A DNA stretch of 64,000 bases, from the NCBI GenBank assembly GCA_900470775.1, contig UCBZ01000003.1:62001-126000 (forward strand), in the 5' to 3' direction. Positions 9,433-18,413 of this stretch are shown piece by piece; position 1 is the first letter of the stretch; every line of letters starts with the position of its first letter. A model generated the notes under the pieces. That model saw nothing but the letters and a program-made list of their open reading frames with translations, did no database searches and was not told the DNA's origin. This DNA is from Hyphomicrobiales bacterium (lineage in GTDB: Bacteria; Pseudomonadota; Alphaproteobacteria; Rhizobiales; Beijerinckiaceae). The position numbers and the translations under genes were made by a program.

Positions 9433-12400
9433 TTGCTCGAGAGGATCGAGAAGGCTTTGCTGGACCAGGACGCGAACAGGCCGGACGCCGCTTCGGCATC
9501 GTCCACGATGCCGGCCGAACCGGACTGCGACATCGCCCAGGTGAAGCGGCGCGCGAAGGCCGGGCTCGTGACGATCGCCGTCGCTGTCGTCGTCGCCATC
9601 GTGACGCTGGCCGGCGCGGTTGCGACGCTTCTGATCACCGGCCTCGTCCCGCTCTCGGGGCTGGAAGGGCGGATCGCCGGCGCGATCGAGGAGCGTCTCG
9701 GGCCGGACTGGAAGGTCGAGGCCGCCGACGCAGAGCTCGGCCGGATCGACGGGCATTCACAATTGCGCGTGCGGCAGGTGTCGTTTCGCCACAAGAGCGG
9801 GGCCGCGATCCGGGCGCCGGAAGCGATTCTCGGCTATGAGCCGATGGCGCTGCTGCGCGGCGACATCCGCCTGACCTCGGTCGATCTGCGCGGCGTCAAT
9901 GTCCGTCTTGGCGTGAACAAGGACGGCGCCCTGATCGTCAATGCCGATTCGGCCCCGGTCGAGAAGTCGCCGCCTGCGACGCTGCCCGATGCAGCCCAGT
10001 GGGATGCCTTTACCGGCATCATGGCGGCGGTCTCGACTCTGGCGAAGGGCGACGGCCTGCTCGGCGCGCTGGAGACGGCGGGTATGAACGGCGCCCGTCT
10101 TTCGCTGGTCGATCCGTCTGGCCGGCAGAGGGCCGGCTTCGAGGATGTCGAGATCCGGCTGACCCGCATCGGCGAGCGCGGCACCCGGTTGACCCTCAAG
10201 GGCCGCACCGGCCAGCGCTGGAAAGAACTTGCCATCGACCTGTCGACCGAGGCCGACGGCACCCAACGCGCCGATATCGACATCGTCCGATTCGAGCCGG
10301 CCGAAGTCGTGGCGCTCGCGCTGGGCACCGGAGGCCTGTCGATCGAGGGGCTGCCGGTGCAGGGCAAGGCCAGTCTCAGGCAGACGCCCGACGGTGGGAA
10401 ATCGATCTCGGCCCGGATCGACGTGCTGCCTGGAACCATTCGTTTCCCAGATGGTCCTATGCCACCGCTGGCCGTGGATGGAGCCCATCTGGAGATCGCC
10501 AGCAGCGGCGACCTCTCGGTCATCGAGGTGAAATCGCTCGAGTTCAATGCCGGAGCGACGCGGTTGAAGGGCACTGGGAGCCTGCGCGCCGATGCCGGCG
10601 CCTGGCGCACCAGCCTCGAGGCAAAGGGACAGCTCTCGGGCGTCGACGCCGATCCACCGGTCGCGATTGATGCCGCCAAGCTCGACCTGCGCTTCGATCC
10701 ACGCACCAGCGAGGCGCTGATCGACACGCTGTCCGTGCAGGGGCCGGCGATCCGGGCGCAGGGGCGGGGCCTGGTGCAGCAGGTCGGCACCTCGCCGCTG
10801 CAGCGATTCTCGATCTCGGCGACCGACTCCGACCCGCGTGCGGCGCTGGCGCTATGGCCCCGCTGGACCTCGCCGGAGGTGCACAGCACGCTGTCGCGCC
10901 AGTTCATCAGCGGCCGTCTCGCCTCGTTGCGCGTCGATATGGACCTGCCGGCGGAGGATCATGCCCGGCTCATGCAGGGCGCCGGCATTCCCGACGGCGC
11001 GCTCTCCGTCGTCGTCGACGCCTCGCAGGTGCGCTTCCAGCCGGGGCCGGGGCTGCCGCCGCTGGTCGATGCCAGCGTCTCCGGCAAGGCGACCGGGCGC
11101 ACGGTCCAGCTCGCCATCGCGAAGGCGACGGCCGAACTCGGTGGCGGACGGCAACTCCAGCTCAGCGAGGGCACGTTCGACATCCCCGAGACCTGGATGG
11201 CGCGCGCCCAGGCCCGCACCACCTTCCGGATGACCGGTCCGATGGATGCGCTGGCGGCCCTGTTCGCCTTCCCGGCGCTGAAGGAGTTCTCGCCCGGCGC
11301 GATCGATCCGGCGAGCCTGCGCGGCACCAGCGACCTGAAAAGCGTCGTGGCGCTGGCGCTGGTCGACGATCCCCGCCCCGGCGAGATCGTTGTCACCAGC
11401 ACCGGCACCTTGTCCGGCGTCGCCTCGGACACGCTTTTGGGCACCGAGAAGCTCGACGGCGGCAATCTGACGGTCAATTTCGACCGGACGGGCCTTGTGC
11501 TGCGCGGCGAGGCCCGCATCAGTGGCGACCGGGCCCAGGTCGAGGTCAGGCAGGACCCGCGCGGCAAGGGCGAGGCGAACCTGTCGCTGACACTGGACAA
11601 TGCGGCGCGGCAGAAGCGCGGGCTCGGACCCGAGGCCGGCATCAACGGGCCGGTCCAGGTGCGGGTGACGAAGGCGCTCGGCCGGGGCGTGGATTCGCCG
11701 CCGCGTGTCGAGAACGACCTGACCAAGGCGTCCCTTGACGGCGTGATTCCGGGATTGAGCAAGCCGGCGGGGCGAGCCGCCAAGGTCACCTTCAACTACA
11801 TCGCCGATCCGGACGGGCCCGATCTCGACGATTTCACGTTCGACTCCAATCCGATCCTGATCCGCGGCAAGATCGAGCTGAACCGGCAGAACGGCTTCGA
11901 AAGCGCCAGCCTGTCGCAGCTTCGGCTCTCAGCGGGCGACAACCTCAAGGTCGAGGCCAGGCGCGACGGCACTCTGACGAAGCTGACCATTCGTGGTGCC
12001 GTCGCCGATGCGCGGCCGTTCATCCGCGATCTCCAGACCGCATCGGGCCCGCCCGCCGCACGCGGCGACAAGGCAGCACGCGGCGGCGACCTCGACATCG
12101 ATCTCGACGTGCCGATCCTGACCGGCTTCAACAACGAGGCGATCACCAATGCCACGCTGAAGCTCTCGAAGCGTGGCGGGGATTTGCGGGCGATCACCTT
12201 CCAGGGCCGCATCGGCCGGGCCGAGGTCACCGCGAAGCAGGCGTCGCGGCAGGGCGAGGCGGCAGGTGGGCTGCTTGTCCAGTCGGAGAACGGCGGCGCG
12301 CTGCTGCGGTTCGTCGATCTGTATCGCAAGGCCTATGGCGGCGACCTCACCCTGAATATCGGCCCGGGCGATACGCGTCAGAGCGGCGAATTGCTGTTCC

Positions 12401-12915
12401 GCAATTTCGTGGTGCGCGACGAGCCGGCGCTGCGCCGCGTCGTCGGCGAGCAATCCGTTCAGGCCCTATCGGGCGATCGTGCCGGCAGCACCGCGCCGGT
12501 GCCGATCAACGTCAACGAGGTGACCTTCATTAAGCTCCGGGCCGAATTCACGCGCTCGGCCAGCCGCCTCGACGTCTCGGACATGGTGATCTGGGGCCAG
12601 CAGGTCGGCTTCACCCTGCAGGGCAATGTCGACTATGGCCGCGATCGGGTCGATATCGCTGGAACCTTCGTGCCGGGCTACGCCTTCAACAATGCCTTCG
12701 CGCAGGTGCCGGTCGTCGGCGCCCTGCTCGGCGGCGGCAGCCAGTATGGCGGGCTCTTCGCCGTCAACTTCCGGATCGCGGGAGCAGCGAGCGCGCCGAC
12801 CATGTCGATCAACCCGCTCTCGGCGATCGCACCCGGCATCCTGCGCCGCTTCGTCGATCCGCTGGGCGGCACTCCCGCGCAGCAGCCGAGGCAGCCCGGC
12901 CAGACGCAGCCCTGA
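9433..12915 (+). CDS. Large AsmA-like / DUF3971 membrane-anchored envelope protein
   Basis: The product is 1160 residues from a TTG start at 9433. In-frame stops at 9388 and 9397 limit the frame, and ATG 9508 is the alternative start (1135 residues). One N-terminal membrane helix (about 42-72) is followed by a very long periplasmic region of repeating beta-rich segments, ending in an AsmA-like C-terminal domain (GYAFNNAFAQVPVVGALLGGG, FAVNFRIAGAASAPTMSINPLSAIAPG). This is the YhdP/TamB/AsmA superfamily, whose members bridge the envelope and move phospholipids. It ends 18 bases from the convergent tyrS. Confidence 0.85.
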   Translation: MLERIEKALLDQDANRPDAASASSTMPAEPDCDIAQVKRRAKAGLVTIAVAVVVAIVTLAGAVATLLITGLVPLSGLEGRIAGAIEERLGPDWKVEAADAELGRIDGHSQLRVRQVSFRHKSGAAIRAPEAILGYEPMALLRGDIRLTSVDLRGVNVRLGVNKDGALIVNADSAPVEKSPPATLPDAAQWDAFTGIMAAVSTLAKGDGLLGALETAGMNGARLSLVDPSGRQRAGFEDVEIRLTRIGERGTRLTLKGRTGQRWKELAIDLSTEADGTQRADIDIVRFEPAEVVALALGTGGLSIEGLPVQGKASLRQTPDGGKSISARIDVLPGTIRFPDGPMPPLAVDGAHLEIASSGDLSVIEVKSLEFNAGATRLKGTGSLRADAGAWRTSLEAKGQLSGVDADPPVAIDAAKLDLRFDPRTSEALIDTLSVQGPAIRAQGRGLVQQVGTSPLQRFSISATDSDPRAALALWPRWTSPEVHSTLSRQFISGRLASLRVDMDLPAEDHARLMQGAGIPDGALSVVVDASQVRFQPGPGLPPLVDASVSGKATGRTVQLAIAKATAELGGGRQLQLSEGTFDIPETWMARAQARTTFRMTGPMDALAALFAFPALKEFSPGAIDPASLRGTSDLKSVVALALVDDPRPGEIVVTSTGTLSGVASDTLLGTEKLDGGNLTVNFDRTGLVLRGEARISGDRAQVEVRQDPRGKGEANLSLTLDNAARQKRGLGPEAGINGPVQVRVTKALGRGVDSPPRVENDLTKASLDGVIPGLSKPAGRAAKVTFNYIADPDGPDLDDFTFDSNPILIRGKIELNRQNGFESASLSQLRLSAGDNLKVEARRDGTLTKLTIRGAVADARPFIRDLQTASGPPAARGDKAARGGDLDIDLDVPILTGFNNEAITNATLKLSKRGGDLRAITFQGRIGRAEVTAKQASRQGEAAGGLLVQSENGGALLRFVDLYRKAYGGDLTLNIGPGDTRQSGELLFRNFVVRDEPALRRVVGEQSVQALSGDRAGSTAPVPINVNEVTFIKLRAEFTRSASRLDVSDMVIWGQQVGFTLQGNVDYGRDRVDIAGTFVPGYAFNNAFAQVPVVGALLGGGSQYGGLFAVNFRIAGAASAPTMSINPLSAIAPGILRRFVDPLGGTPAQQPRQPGQTQP

Positions 12916-12933
12916 CGATCACTCCGTCAAGGC

Positions 12934-14175
12934 CTATTCGGGCCGCAGCAGGACGTGCTTCTTCTTGCCGAAGGAGAGTTTGATCGCGCCGTCGACCAGG
13001 TCTGAAGGCGACAGCGTCGCGCGTTCGTCTGAGACCAGCATGTCGTTGACGCGCAAGCCTCCGGCCTTGACCTGGCGCCGCGCCTCGCCGGTCGACGGCA
13101 CCAACCCCGCCCGCACGAAGGCCGTCAGGACGCCGAGGCCTTCATCGAATTCGGCGCGCGGCAGGGCGATGCTCGGCAGGTCGGATGCCAGCGAGCCCTC
13201 CTCGAAGGTCTTGCGCGCGGTTTCCGACGCGGCCTCGGCCGCCGCGCGGCCGTGCAGCATCGCGGTGACCTCGGTCGCCAGCACCTTCTTGGCCTCGTTG
13301 ATCTCGGCGCCGCCCAGGGCCGCGAGCTTGGCGATCTCCGGCAGTGGCAGCGTTGTGTAGAGCTTCAGGAAGCGCTCGACATCGGCATCCTCGGTGTTGC
13401 GCCAGAACTGCCAGAATTCGTAAGCGCTCATCAGATCGGCATTGAGCCAAACCGCGCCGGACGCCGTCTTGCCCATCTTGCCGCCGGACGCCGTCGTCAG
13501 CAGCGGCGAGGTCAGCGCGTAGAGCTGCACATTGCTCATGCGGTGGCCGAGATCGATGCCGTTGACGATGTTGCCCCACTGATCCGAGCCGCCCATCTGC
13601 AGGACGCAGCCCGTGCGCTTGTTCAACTCGACGAAGTCGTAGGCCTGCAGGATCATGTAGTTGAATTCGAGGAAGGACAGCGACTGCTCGCGGTCGAGCC
13701 TGGTCTTGACGCTGTCGAAGGAAAGCATGCGGTTGACCGAGAAATGCCGGCCGACATCGCGCAGGAATTCGAGATAGTTCAGGCCAAGCAGCCAGTCGGC
13801 GTTGTTGAGCATGCTCGCCGAGCCACCGAAGTCGAGATAATTCGCAAAGACCTTGCGGATGCCGGCGAGGTTGCGCTCGATATCATCGACCGTGAGCAGC
13901 TTGCGCGCATCGTCCTTGAAGGAGGGGTCGCCGACCATCGAGGTGCCGCCGCCCATCAGCGCGATCGGCTTGTGCCCGGTCTTCTGCATCCAGTGCAGCA
14001 TCATGATCTGGATCAGCGAGCCGGCATGCAGCGAGGACGCGGTCGCGTCGAAGCCGATATAGGCGCTGATCGGCCCCTTGGCGGCAGCCGCGTCCAGCCC
14101 CTCCGGATCGGAAATCTGGTGGACGAAGCCGCGCTCGGACAGGATGCGCAGGAAGTCGGATTTGAAGGCGGTCAT
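12934..14175 (-). CDS. tyrS: Tyrosyl-tRNA synthetase
   Basis: The product is 413 residues, a usual TyrRS length. The class I HIGH-like motif is LHAGS (about 50-54), the KMSKS-like loop is KMGKT in the middle of the protein, and a C-terminal S4 RNA-binding domain holds [13 protein letters not shown]. The catalytic-core segments [22 protein letters not shown] and GGSDQWGNI are complete. It charges tRNA-Tyr. Confidence 0.97.
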   Translation of the reverse strand: MTAFKSDFLRILSERGFVHQISDPEGLDAAAAKGPISAYIGFDATASSLHAGSLIQIMMLHWMQKTGHKPIALMGGGTSMVGDPSFKDDARKLLTVDDIERNLAGIRKVFANYLDFGGSASMLNNADWLLGLNYLEFLRDVGRHFSVNRMLSFDSVKTRLDREQSLSFLEFNYMILQAYDFVELNKRTGCVLQMGGSDQWGNIVNGIDLGHRMSNVQLYALTSPLLTTASGGKMGKTASGAVWLNADLMSAYEFWQFWRNTEDADVERFLKLYTTLPLPEIAKLAALGGAEINEAKKVLATEVTAMLHGRAAAEAASETARKTFEEGSLASDLPSIALPRAEFDEGLGVLTAFVRAGLVPSTGEARRQVKAGGLRVNDMLVSDERATLSPSDLVDGAIKLSFGKKKHVLLRPE

Positions 14176-14204
14176 GGCGGCGATCGTTTGGGTGGCGTTT
14201 CAGT

Positions 14205-14275
14205 CAGGCAGTGCTCTAGAACAGGATGCGAAAAAGGGGAAACCGGTTTTCGCGTCCGCCTCAGGAGCATGAAGC
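14205..14275. repeat. Dispersed-type intergenic repeat with imperfect palindrome
   Basis: The stretch starting at GCTCTAGAACAGGATGCG contains GCGAAAA and TTTTCGC arms around GGGGAAACCGG. From memory, similar text (CTCTAGAAC...GGATGCG...CGGTTTTCGC) recurs in intergenic DNA of many Rhizobiales. Only one copy is seen here, so the family assignment rests on recollection. It lies in the 234-base gap between tyrS and the methyltransferase gene. Confidence 0.4.
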
Positions 14276-14409
14276 CCAAAAGGTGACCTTGTTTTGGCTC
14301 CGGCGAGCCGGTCCGAGCAGACAGCCGGATCGGCTTTGTGCATAGATGCCGGCCGCCTGCTGCACCAGGAGCCGGCTGTTCCGATATGCGCCGATCGCAG
14401 GGATGTCCG

Positions 14410-16005
14410 ATGCTGGCCTTGATCGCCAAAGCTGCCGCCGACCCGAAGCGGGCCCTGCGCGCCATCGCCAGACGAATCTCGGCGAGGCTGTCGCGCTGGG
14501 CTGAAGCGCCGATGCCGCCGCCGGTTCAGGTCACTAAGCCGCCGCCGATTCCAGAGTTCATTCCCCCTGACGCTGTCGAGCCGATCCCCGTGCAGGCGGC
14601 CGAGCCCGTCGAAGCGAGCGCCGGCGACACCGAGCCCGTGGCTTTGGCTGCGGAGGAGGAGTGCCCGGCCGCGCCTGCGCTTGCCGCGACGATCTCGGGC
14701 CAGCAACTGGTCGACCAGCTATCGGGCGATAACCTGTCCCAGCTCGACCGTCTGATCGTCCGCAATGTCGCCGGGAAGCTCGGCCTGCCGCCCTATTATC
14801 CGGGCCAACCCGATGACGTGACCCTGGGCATCATTGCCGCCGCGCAACAGGCCGCCGGCGAGGGTGGCATCTCGGGCGCTGCGGCTGTCACATTGTCCCA
14901 TGTGATGGAGCTCTATCTCGGTTCGGCGACATCTCCGCATCGCGGTCTAAGCTCTCAGCCGGAGGTGACCGCCGCGATCCTTGCGCTGTTCGATCGCCAC
15001 ACCACGATCGCGCAACCGCTCTTCCTCGCCACGCGCTACCTCCTCGCCAAGCAGTATGAGAACCTCGTCTTCTCCGACGCGGCGCTCGAACTCGGCAATG
15101 GCAGCGGCGATACCGCCAGCTCGATCCTGCGGGACCGAAAGCTCTGCGTCGGTTCGACGCCGGTCATCGACGAGAACATGGGTGCCAGAGCCAATTTCGG
15201 CAATCATCGCCACTACATGGCGATCGATGCCTCGCAGATTCCTTTCACCGATGCGACCTTCAATACGGTCACGATGAACTACACGTTCTACCATCTGGAG
15301 CAGCCAGAGCGGACCTGCGCCGAGGTCTTCCGCGTGCTGCGGCCGGGTGGCACCTTCGCCTTCAACTTCGCGATGCGCGCGGAGGTACGTGACACGCGCG
15401 TCCTGCCGGCGCTGACGGCGGCGCTGGGCCTGCACGACCATGCCACACGGGCCGATGGCTTCGTCTTCGTCGATTATGGCGCGGAGGCCGAAACGCCCAC
15501 GCTCGATGCTGCGCTTGCCATGGTTGCCGAGGCGGGTTTCCAGGATATCGAGGTCGTCCGCTATCTCTCGGCCCCGCTGTCGCGGCTGATCTGGCTGGTG
15601 CGGGACTACGAGATCCTGCTCGGCCTGAGCGCCATCACCAGCGTCGGTGATGCCGCCGTGGCTGCACGATATCGCCATTTCTGCGAGGAGGTCCTGGCGC
15701 CGCTGATCGCGCAGGACGCGGCTCTGAGTGCCGCCCATGGCGGTACCTTCGCCTTCGTCACGGCGCGCAAGGCGGGGGAACTGGGGCCCGGCCTTTCCGA
15801 CGGGGAGGTCCTGGCACGGCGCAGTTGCCCAGTCTCGCGGCAAGTCCTGACCGATCACGGTGGCTGGCTGGAGGGCGAGAGTATCGCCTATCCGGTGCTC
15901 AGGGGCATTCCGCTGACGATCCCGGTCTATGCGGAGATCTGGGCGGCGCAGAATCCGGGCGTCCTACCCGCGGACAGACCGGAATTCCGCTATCTGGCGG
16001 ACTGA
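14410..16005 (+). CDS. SAM-dependent methyltransferase with Trm112-like C-terminal tail
   Basis: The product is 531 residues from ATG 14410, chosen for AGGGA 8 bases upstream; GTG 14338 and ATG 14386 are weaker options. A basic N-terminal stretch and a Pro/Glu/Ala-rich linker (about 35-95) precede the Rossmann methyltransferase core (about 200-330: ALELGNGSGDTASSILR, IPFTDATFNTVTMNYTFYHL, EVFRVLRPGGTFAFNF). The C terminus (CPVSRQVLTDHGGWLEGE, then YPVLRGIPL) resembles the Trm112/YbaR zinc-ribbon fold, although only one Cys remains. Substrate is unknown. Confidence 0.75.
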   Translation: MLALIAKAAADPKRALRAIARRISARLSRWAEAPMPPPVQVTKPPPIPEFIPPDAVEPIPVQAAEPVEASAGDTEPVALAAEEECPAAPALAATISGQQLVDQLSGDNLSQLDRLIVRNVAGKLGLPPYYPGQPDDVTLGIIAAAQQAAGEGGISGAAAVTLSHVMELYLGSATSPHRGLSSQPEVTAAILALFDRHTTIAQPLFLATRYLLAKQYENLVFSDAALELGNGSGDTASSILRDRKLCVGSTPVIDENMGARANFGNHRHYMAIDASQIPFTDATFNTVTMNYTFYHLEQPERTCAEVFRVLRPGGTFAFNFAMRAEVRDTRVLPALTAALGLHDHATRADGFVFVDYGAEAETPTLDAALAMVAEAGFQDIEVVRYLSAPLSRLIWLVRDYEILLGLSAITSVGDAAVAARYRHFCEEVLAPLIAQDAALSAAHGGTFAFVTARKAGELGPGLSDGEVLARRSCPVSRQVLTDHGGWLEGESIAYPVLRGIPLTIPVYAEIWAAQNPGVLPADRPEFRYLAD

Positions 16006-16139
16006 AGGAGAACCGGTGGCGAGCGCGCCCAGGCCTGTTCTTGCTCGCTCTTGATGATCTCCGGCCCGACCATGCGGTTGAGATTGGCGCCGATCTGCGA
16101 GTCCGGGCCCAGGATGGCCAGCGGCGCGCCGCGCTTCAT
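15990..16139 (-). pseudogene. Internally deleted remnant of the alpha/beta hydrolase gene (49-codon ORF)
   Basis: Bases 16031-16098 match the 3' end of the intact hydrolase gene (17445-17512) at 63 of 68 positions. Bases 16111-16136 match its 5' part (18023-18051) with only a 3-base gap. About 510 bp between the two segments are missing. The remaining frame reads MKRGAPLAIL then NRMVGPEIIKSEQEQA, has lost the original stop and runs 15 codons further. Its ATG overlaps the stop of the DUF1127 gene (ATGA), and its end overlaps the methyltransferase gene by 16 bases. Whether it is translated is unknown. Confidence 0.75.
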
Positions 16140-16363
16140 CCGGGGATGTGATCGAGCCATAGTCTGGCAGGGACGGTGCGATGCGGCGGTTCCAGGACTT
16201 CGCGGGTGAGCCCAAGGTCGCAGAGCGCGCGGTCATCCAGCGTCGGAAGACGGTGCCGTATGCGAGCGACGTTCGCGTGGCGCTGCCAGAGCGTCAGCAG
16301 GCCGTGCAGGAGGGATGCGCCGCCGCGTGGGGCGAGCGGCGCCGTTTGCGAAAGGCAGGTCAT
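16136..16363 (-). CDS. DUF1127 (YjiS-like) small protein
   Basis: The product is 75 residues. The start is set by GCGAGGAT upstream of ATG 16363. The C-terminal half carries the DUF1127 pattern ARIRHRLPTLDDRALCDLGL. DUF1127 proteins in alphaproteobacteria are small Arg-rich proteins, some of which bind RNA and affect phosphate or carbon metabolism; no function can be fixed here. The gene is divergent from the GcvA-like regulator (121 bases), a pairing often seen in Rhizobiales. The stop overlaps the start of the hydrolase remnant. Confidence 0.85.
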   Translation of the reverse strand: MTCLSQTAPLAPRGGASLLHGLLTLWQRHANVARIRHRLPTLDDRALCDLGLTREVLEPPHRTVPARLWLDHIPG

Positions 16364-16484
16364 GATTCGATCCTCGCTGGGGCAGGCGGCAGCACCTGCT
16401 GATGTGAGGTGAATCTGGGCCAGACGGGGCAGGGCGACAAAGCGGAAGATTGTCATCTGCCATAAAGAGAGCTTATGCTTCGGC

Positions 16485-17432
16485 ATGCCCGCGCAGCCGC
16501 CGCCAAAGCTTCCGCCCCTCGCCGCGGTCCGCGTCTTCGAGGCCGCTGCGCGCCACCAGAACTTCACCCGCGCCGCCGAGGAACTCGGCATGACGCAGGC
16601 CGCCGTCAGCTATCAGATCCGGCTGCTGGAGGATCGCGTCGGAGCTGCGCTGTTCGTGCGCCAACCGCGCCAGGTCGTGCTGACGGCGATCGGCCAACGG
16701 CTCGCGGGGCCGGTCGGCAAGGCGCTCGCCGATATCGGGACGGTGTTCCGCGACATCTGCGACGCAGACCAGACGGTTCTGACGATCTCTTCGCTGCAGA
16801 CGATGGCGATCAATTGGCTGTCGCCGCGATTGGCCCAGTTCCAGACAGAGAACCCGCAATTCGCCGTGCGTGTCCGGTCTTCGCAGCATCTCGTCGACTT
16901 CGCCACCGAGGCTGTCGATCTCGCCTTGCGCTATGGGCCGGGCTCATGGCCAGCCGTCACGGCGGAGAAGCTGTTCGCCTGCCACTATGCGCCGCTCTGT
17001 GCCCCCGAACTGCGTGAACGGCTGCAACTGCGCGAGGCGGCCGATCTGCTGCGCGCGCCGTTGCTCAGCCCCGACGAGACGTCCTGGAAGGTCTGGTTCG
17101 CCGATCTCGGCCTCGACCGGCCCCAGCAGGGCGGGCGGGCGATGTCGCTGGAGATGCAGGCCATGAACGTCCAGGCCGCGATGCGCGGGCACGGCGTCGC
17201 GATGGCCGTGCCCGAACTCTTCGCCTACGATATCGCGGCCGGACGGCTCGTCCTCGCGGTGGAACATGCCATCCGCGACCAATGGGCCTACTGGATTGTC
17301 TATCCGCCGGAACGCCAGCGCGAGCGCAAGATCAGGCTGTTCCGGGACTGGGTACTGGCGGAGGCGCGGGCAGCGGAGATGACGCTGCCCTTCATGGCGT
17401 CGAGCCGGGGTCTGATCCACTCATCATCGTGA
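16485..17432 (+). CDS. LysR-type transcriptional regulator, GcvA-like
   Basis: The product is 315 residues. The N-terminal winged helix (about 10-70) reads LPPLAAVRVFEAAARHQNFTRAAEELGMTQ and then AVSYQIRLLED; the LPPL..L/VRVFEAAAR opening is typical of the GcvA branch. The substrate-binding domain follows (about 95-300). It is divergent from the DUF1127 gene, the likely target. Effector unknown. Confidence 0.9.
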   Translation: MPAQPPPKLPPLAAVRVFEAAARHQNFTRAAEELGMTQAAVSYQIRLLEDRVGAALFVRQPRQVVLTAIGQRLAGPVGKALADIGTVFRDICDADQTVLTISSLQTMAINWLSPRLAQFQTENPQFAVRVRSSQHLVDFATEAVDLALRYGPGSWPAVTAEKLFACHYAPLCAPELRERLQLREAADLLRAPLLSPDETSWKVWFADLGLDRPQQGGRAMSLEMQAMNVQAAMRGHGVAMAVPELFAYDIAAGRLVLAVEHAIRDQWAYWIVYPPERQRERKIRLFRDWVLAEARAAEMTLPFMASSRGLIHSSS

Positions 17433-17442
17433 GCCGGGCGGC

Positions 17443-18114
17443 TCAGGCCTGCTCCTGCTCGCTCTTGATGATCTCCGGCCCGACCATGCGGTCGAGATAG
17501 GCGCCGACCTGCTCCATCAGCACGTCGACCTTGCCGTCGAAGAAGTGGTTGGCACCCTCGACCACGGTGTGCTCGATCTGGATGCCCTTCTGGGTCTTCA
17601 CCTTCTCGATCACCGCCATCACCTCCTTGACCGGAGCGACGCGATCCTCGGAGCCGTGGACGAACAGGCCCGAGGACGGGCAGGGCGCCAGGAACGAGAA
17701 ATCGTAGCGGTTGGCCATCGCGGCGATCGACATGAAGCCTTCGATCTCGGGGCGGCGCATCAGGAGCTGCATGCCGATCCAGGCGCCGAAGGACACGCCG
17801 GTGATCCAGCAGCTCTTGGCTTCGGGGTTCAGCGCCTGCATCCAGTCGAGCGCGGCGGCCGCATCTGAGAGCTCGCCCGCACCATGGTCGAAATGGCCCT
17901 GGCTGCGGCCGACGCCGCGGAAGTTGAAGCGCAGCGCCGAGAAGCCGCGGTTCACGAAGGTGTAGAACAGGTTGTAGACGATCTGGTTGTTCATCGTCCC
18001 GCCGAATTGCGGGTGCGGGTGCAGGATGATCGCCAGCGGCGCGCCGCGCTTCTTGGCGGGCTGGTAGCGGCCCTCGATCCGGCCGGCCGGTCCGTTAAAA
18101 ATAACCTCGGGCAT
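17443..18114 (-). CDS. Alpha/beta hydrolase
   Basis: The product is 223 residues from MPEVIFNGPAGRIEGRYQ with AAAGGCGA upstream; the ATG at 18183 would add an unsupported leader. The oxyanion segment is HPHPQFGGTMNNQ, the nucleophile elbow is GVSFGAW, and the acid and histidine lie in GSEDRVAP and GANHFF, giving a complete Ser-Asp-His triad. The cytoplasmic substrate is unknown. A deleted copy of this gene lies 1.3 kb away at 15990-16139. Confidence 0.88.
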   Translation of the reverse strand: MPEVIFNGPAGRIEGRYQPAKKRGAPLAIILHPHPQFGGTMNNQIVYNLFYTFVNRGFSALRFNFRGVGRSQGHFDHGAGELSDAAAALDWMQALNPEAKSCWITGVSFGAWIGMQLLMRRPEIEGFMSIAAMANRYDFSFLAPCPSSGLFVHGSEDRVAPVKEVMAVIEKVKTQKGIQIEHTVVEGANHFFDGKVDVLMEQVGAYLDRMVGPEIIKSEQEQA

Positions 18115-18233
18115 CGTCTTGTCGCCTTTGTGTTGGGTCGAGGCCATCAACGACTGCCAAAAGGCGGCAGGAATGCCGCCCAATAGCCCGGTCGCCCTTG
18201 ACGGCCCCGCCGCTCGCGCCCTACATCAAGCGC

Positions 18234-18248
18234 TTAGAATGGTTCTAA
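18234..18248. promoter_or_regulatory. Irr-type iron control element (ICE box) upstream of the suf operon
   Basis: TTAGAATGGTTCTAA is a perfect 6-bp inverted repeat with a 3-base spacer. It matches the Irr-box core of Rhizobiales (TTTAGAA-N3-TTCTAAA) except for the outermost base on each side. It lies 165 bases before the first suf gene and 119 bases from the divergent hydrolase gene. Irr is a heme-responsive Fur-family regulator known to bind such sites at suf genes in this order; occupancy here is inferred. Confidence 0.75.
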
Positions 18249-18413
18249 CGACCGTGAACAAGTCGGGAACAGACGCGCGGGTTGCCGTTTTGGCATCGCC
18301 GTTGCCCCGGCCAGACCGGTTCGGACGGGCGGCTATAGCACGGTGCAGGGGTGCGAATTCAAGCATTTCGTGCCGGCCGCCTCGCATAGGGACAGATTGG
18401 AGCATCTGCGATC

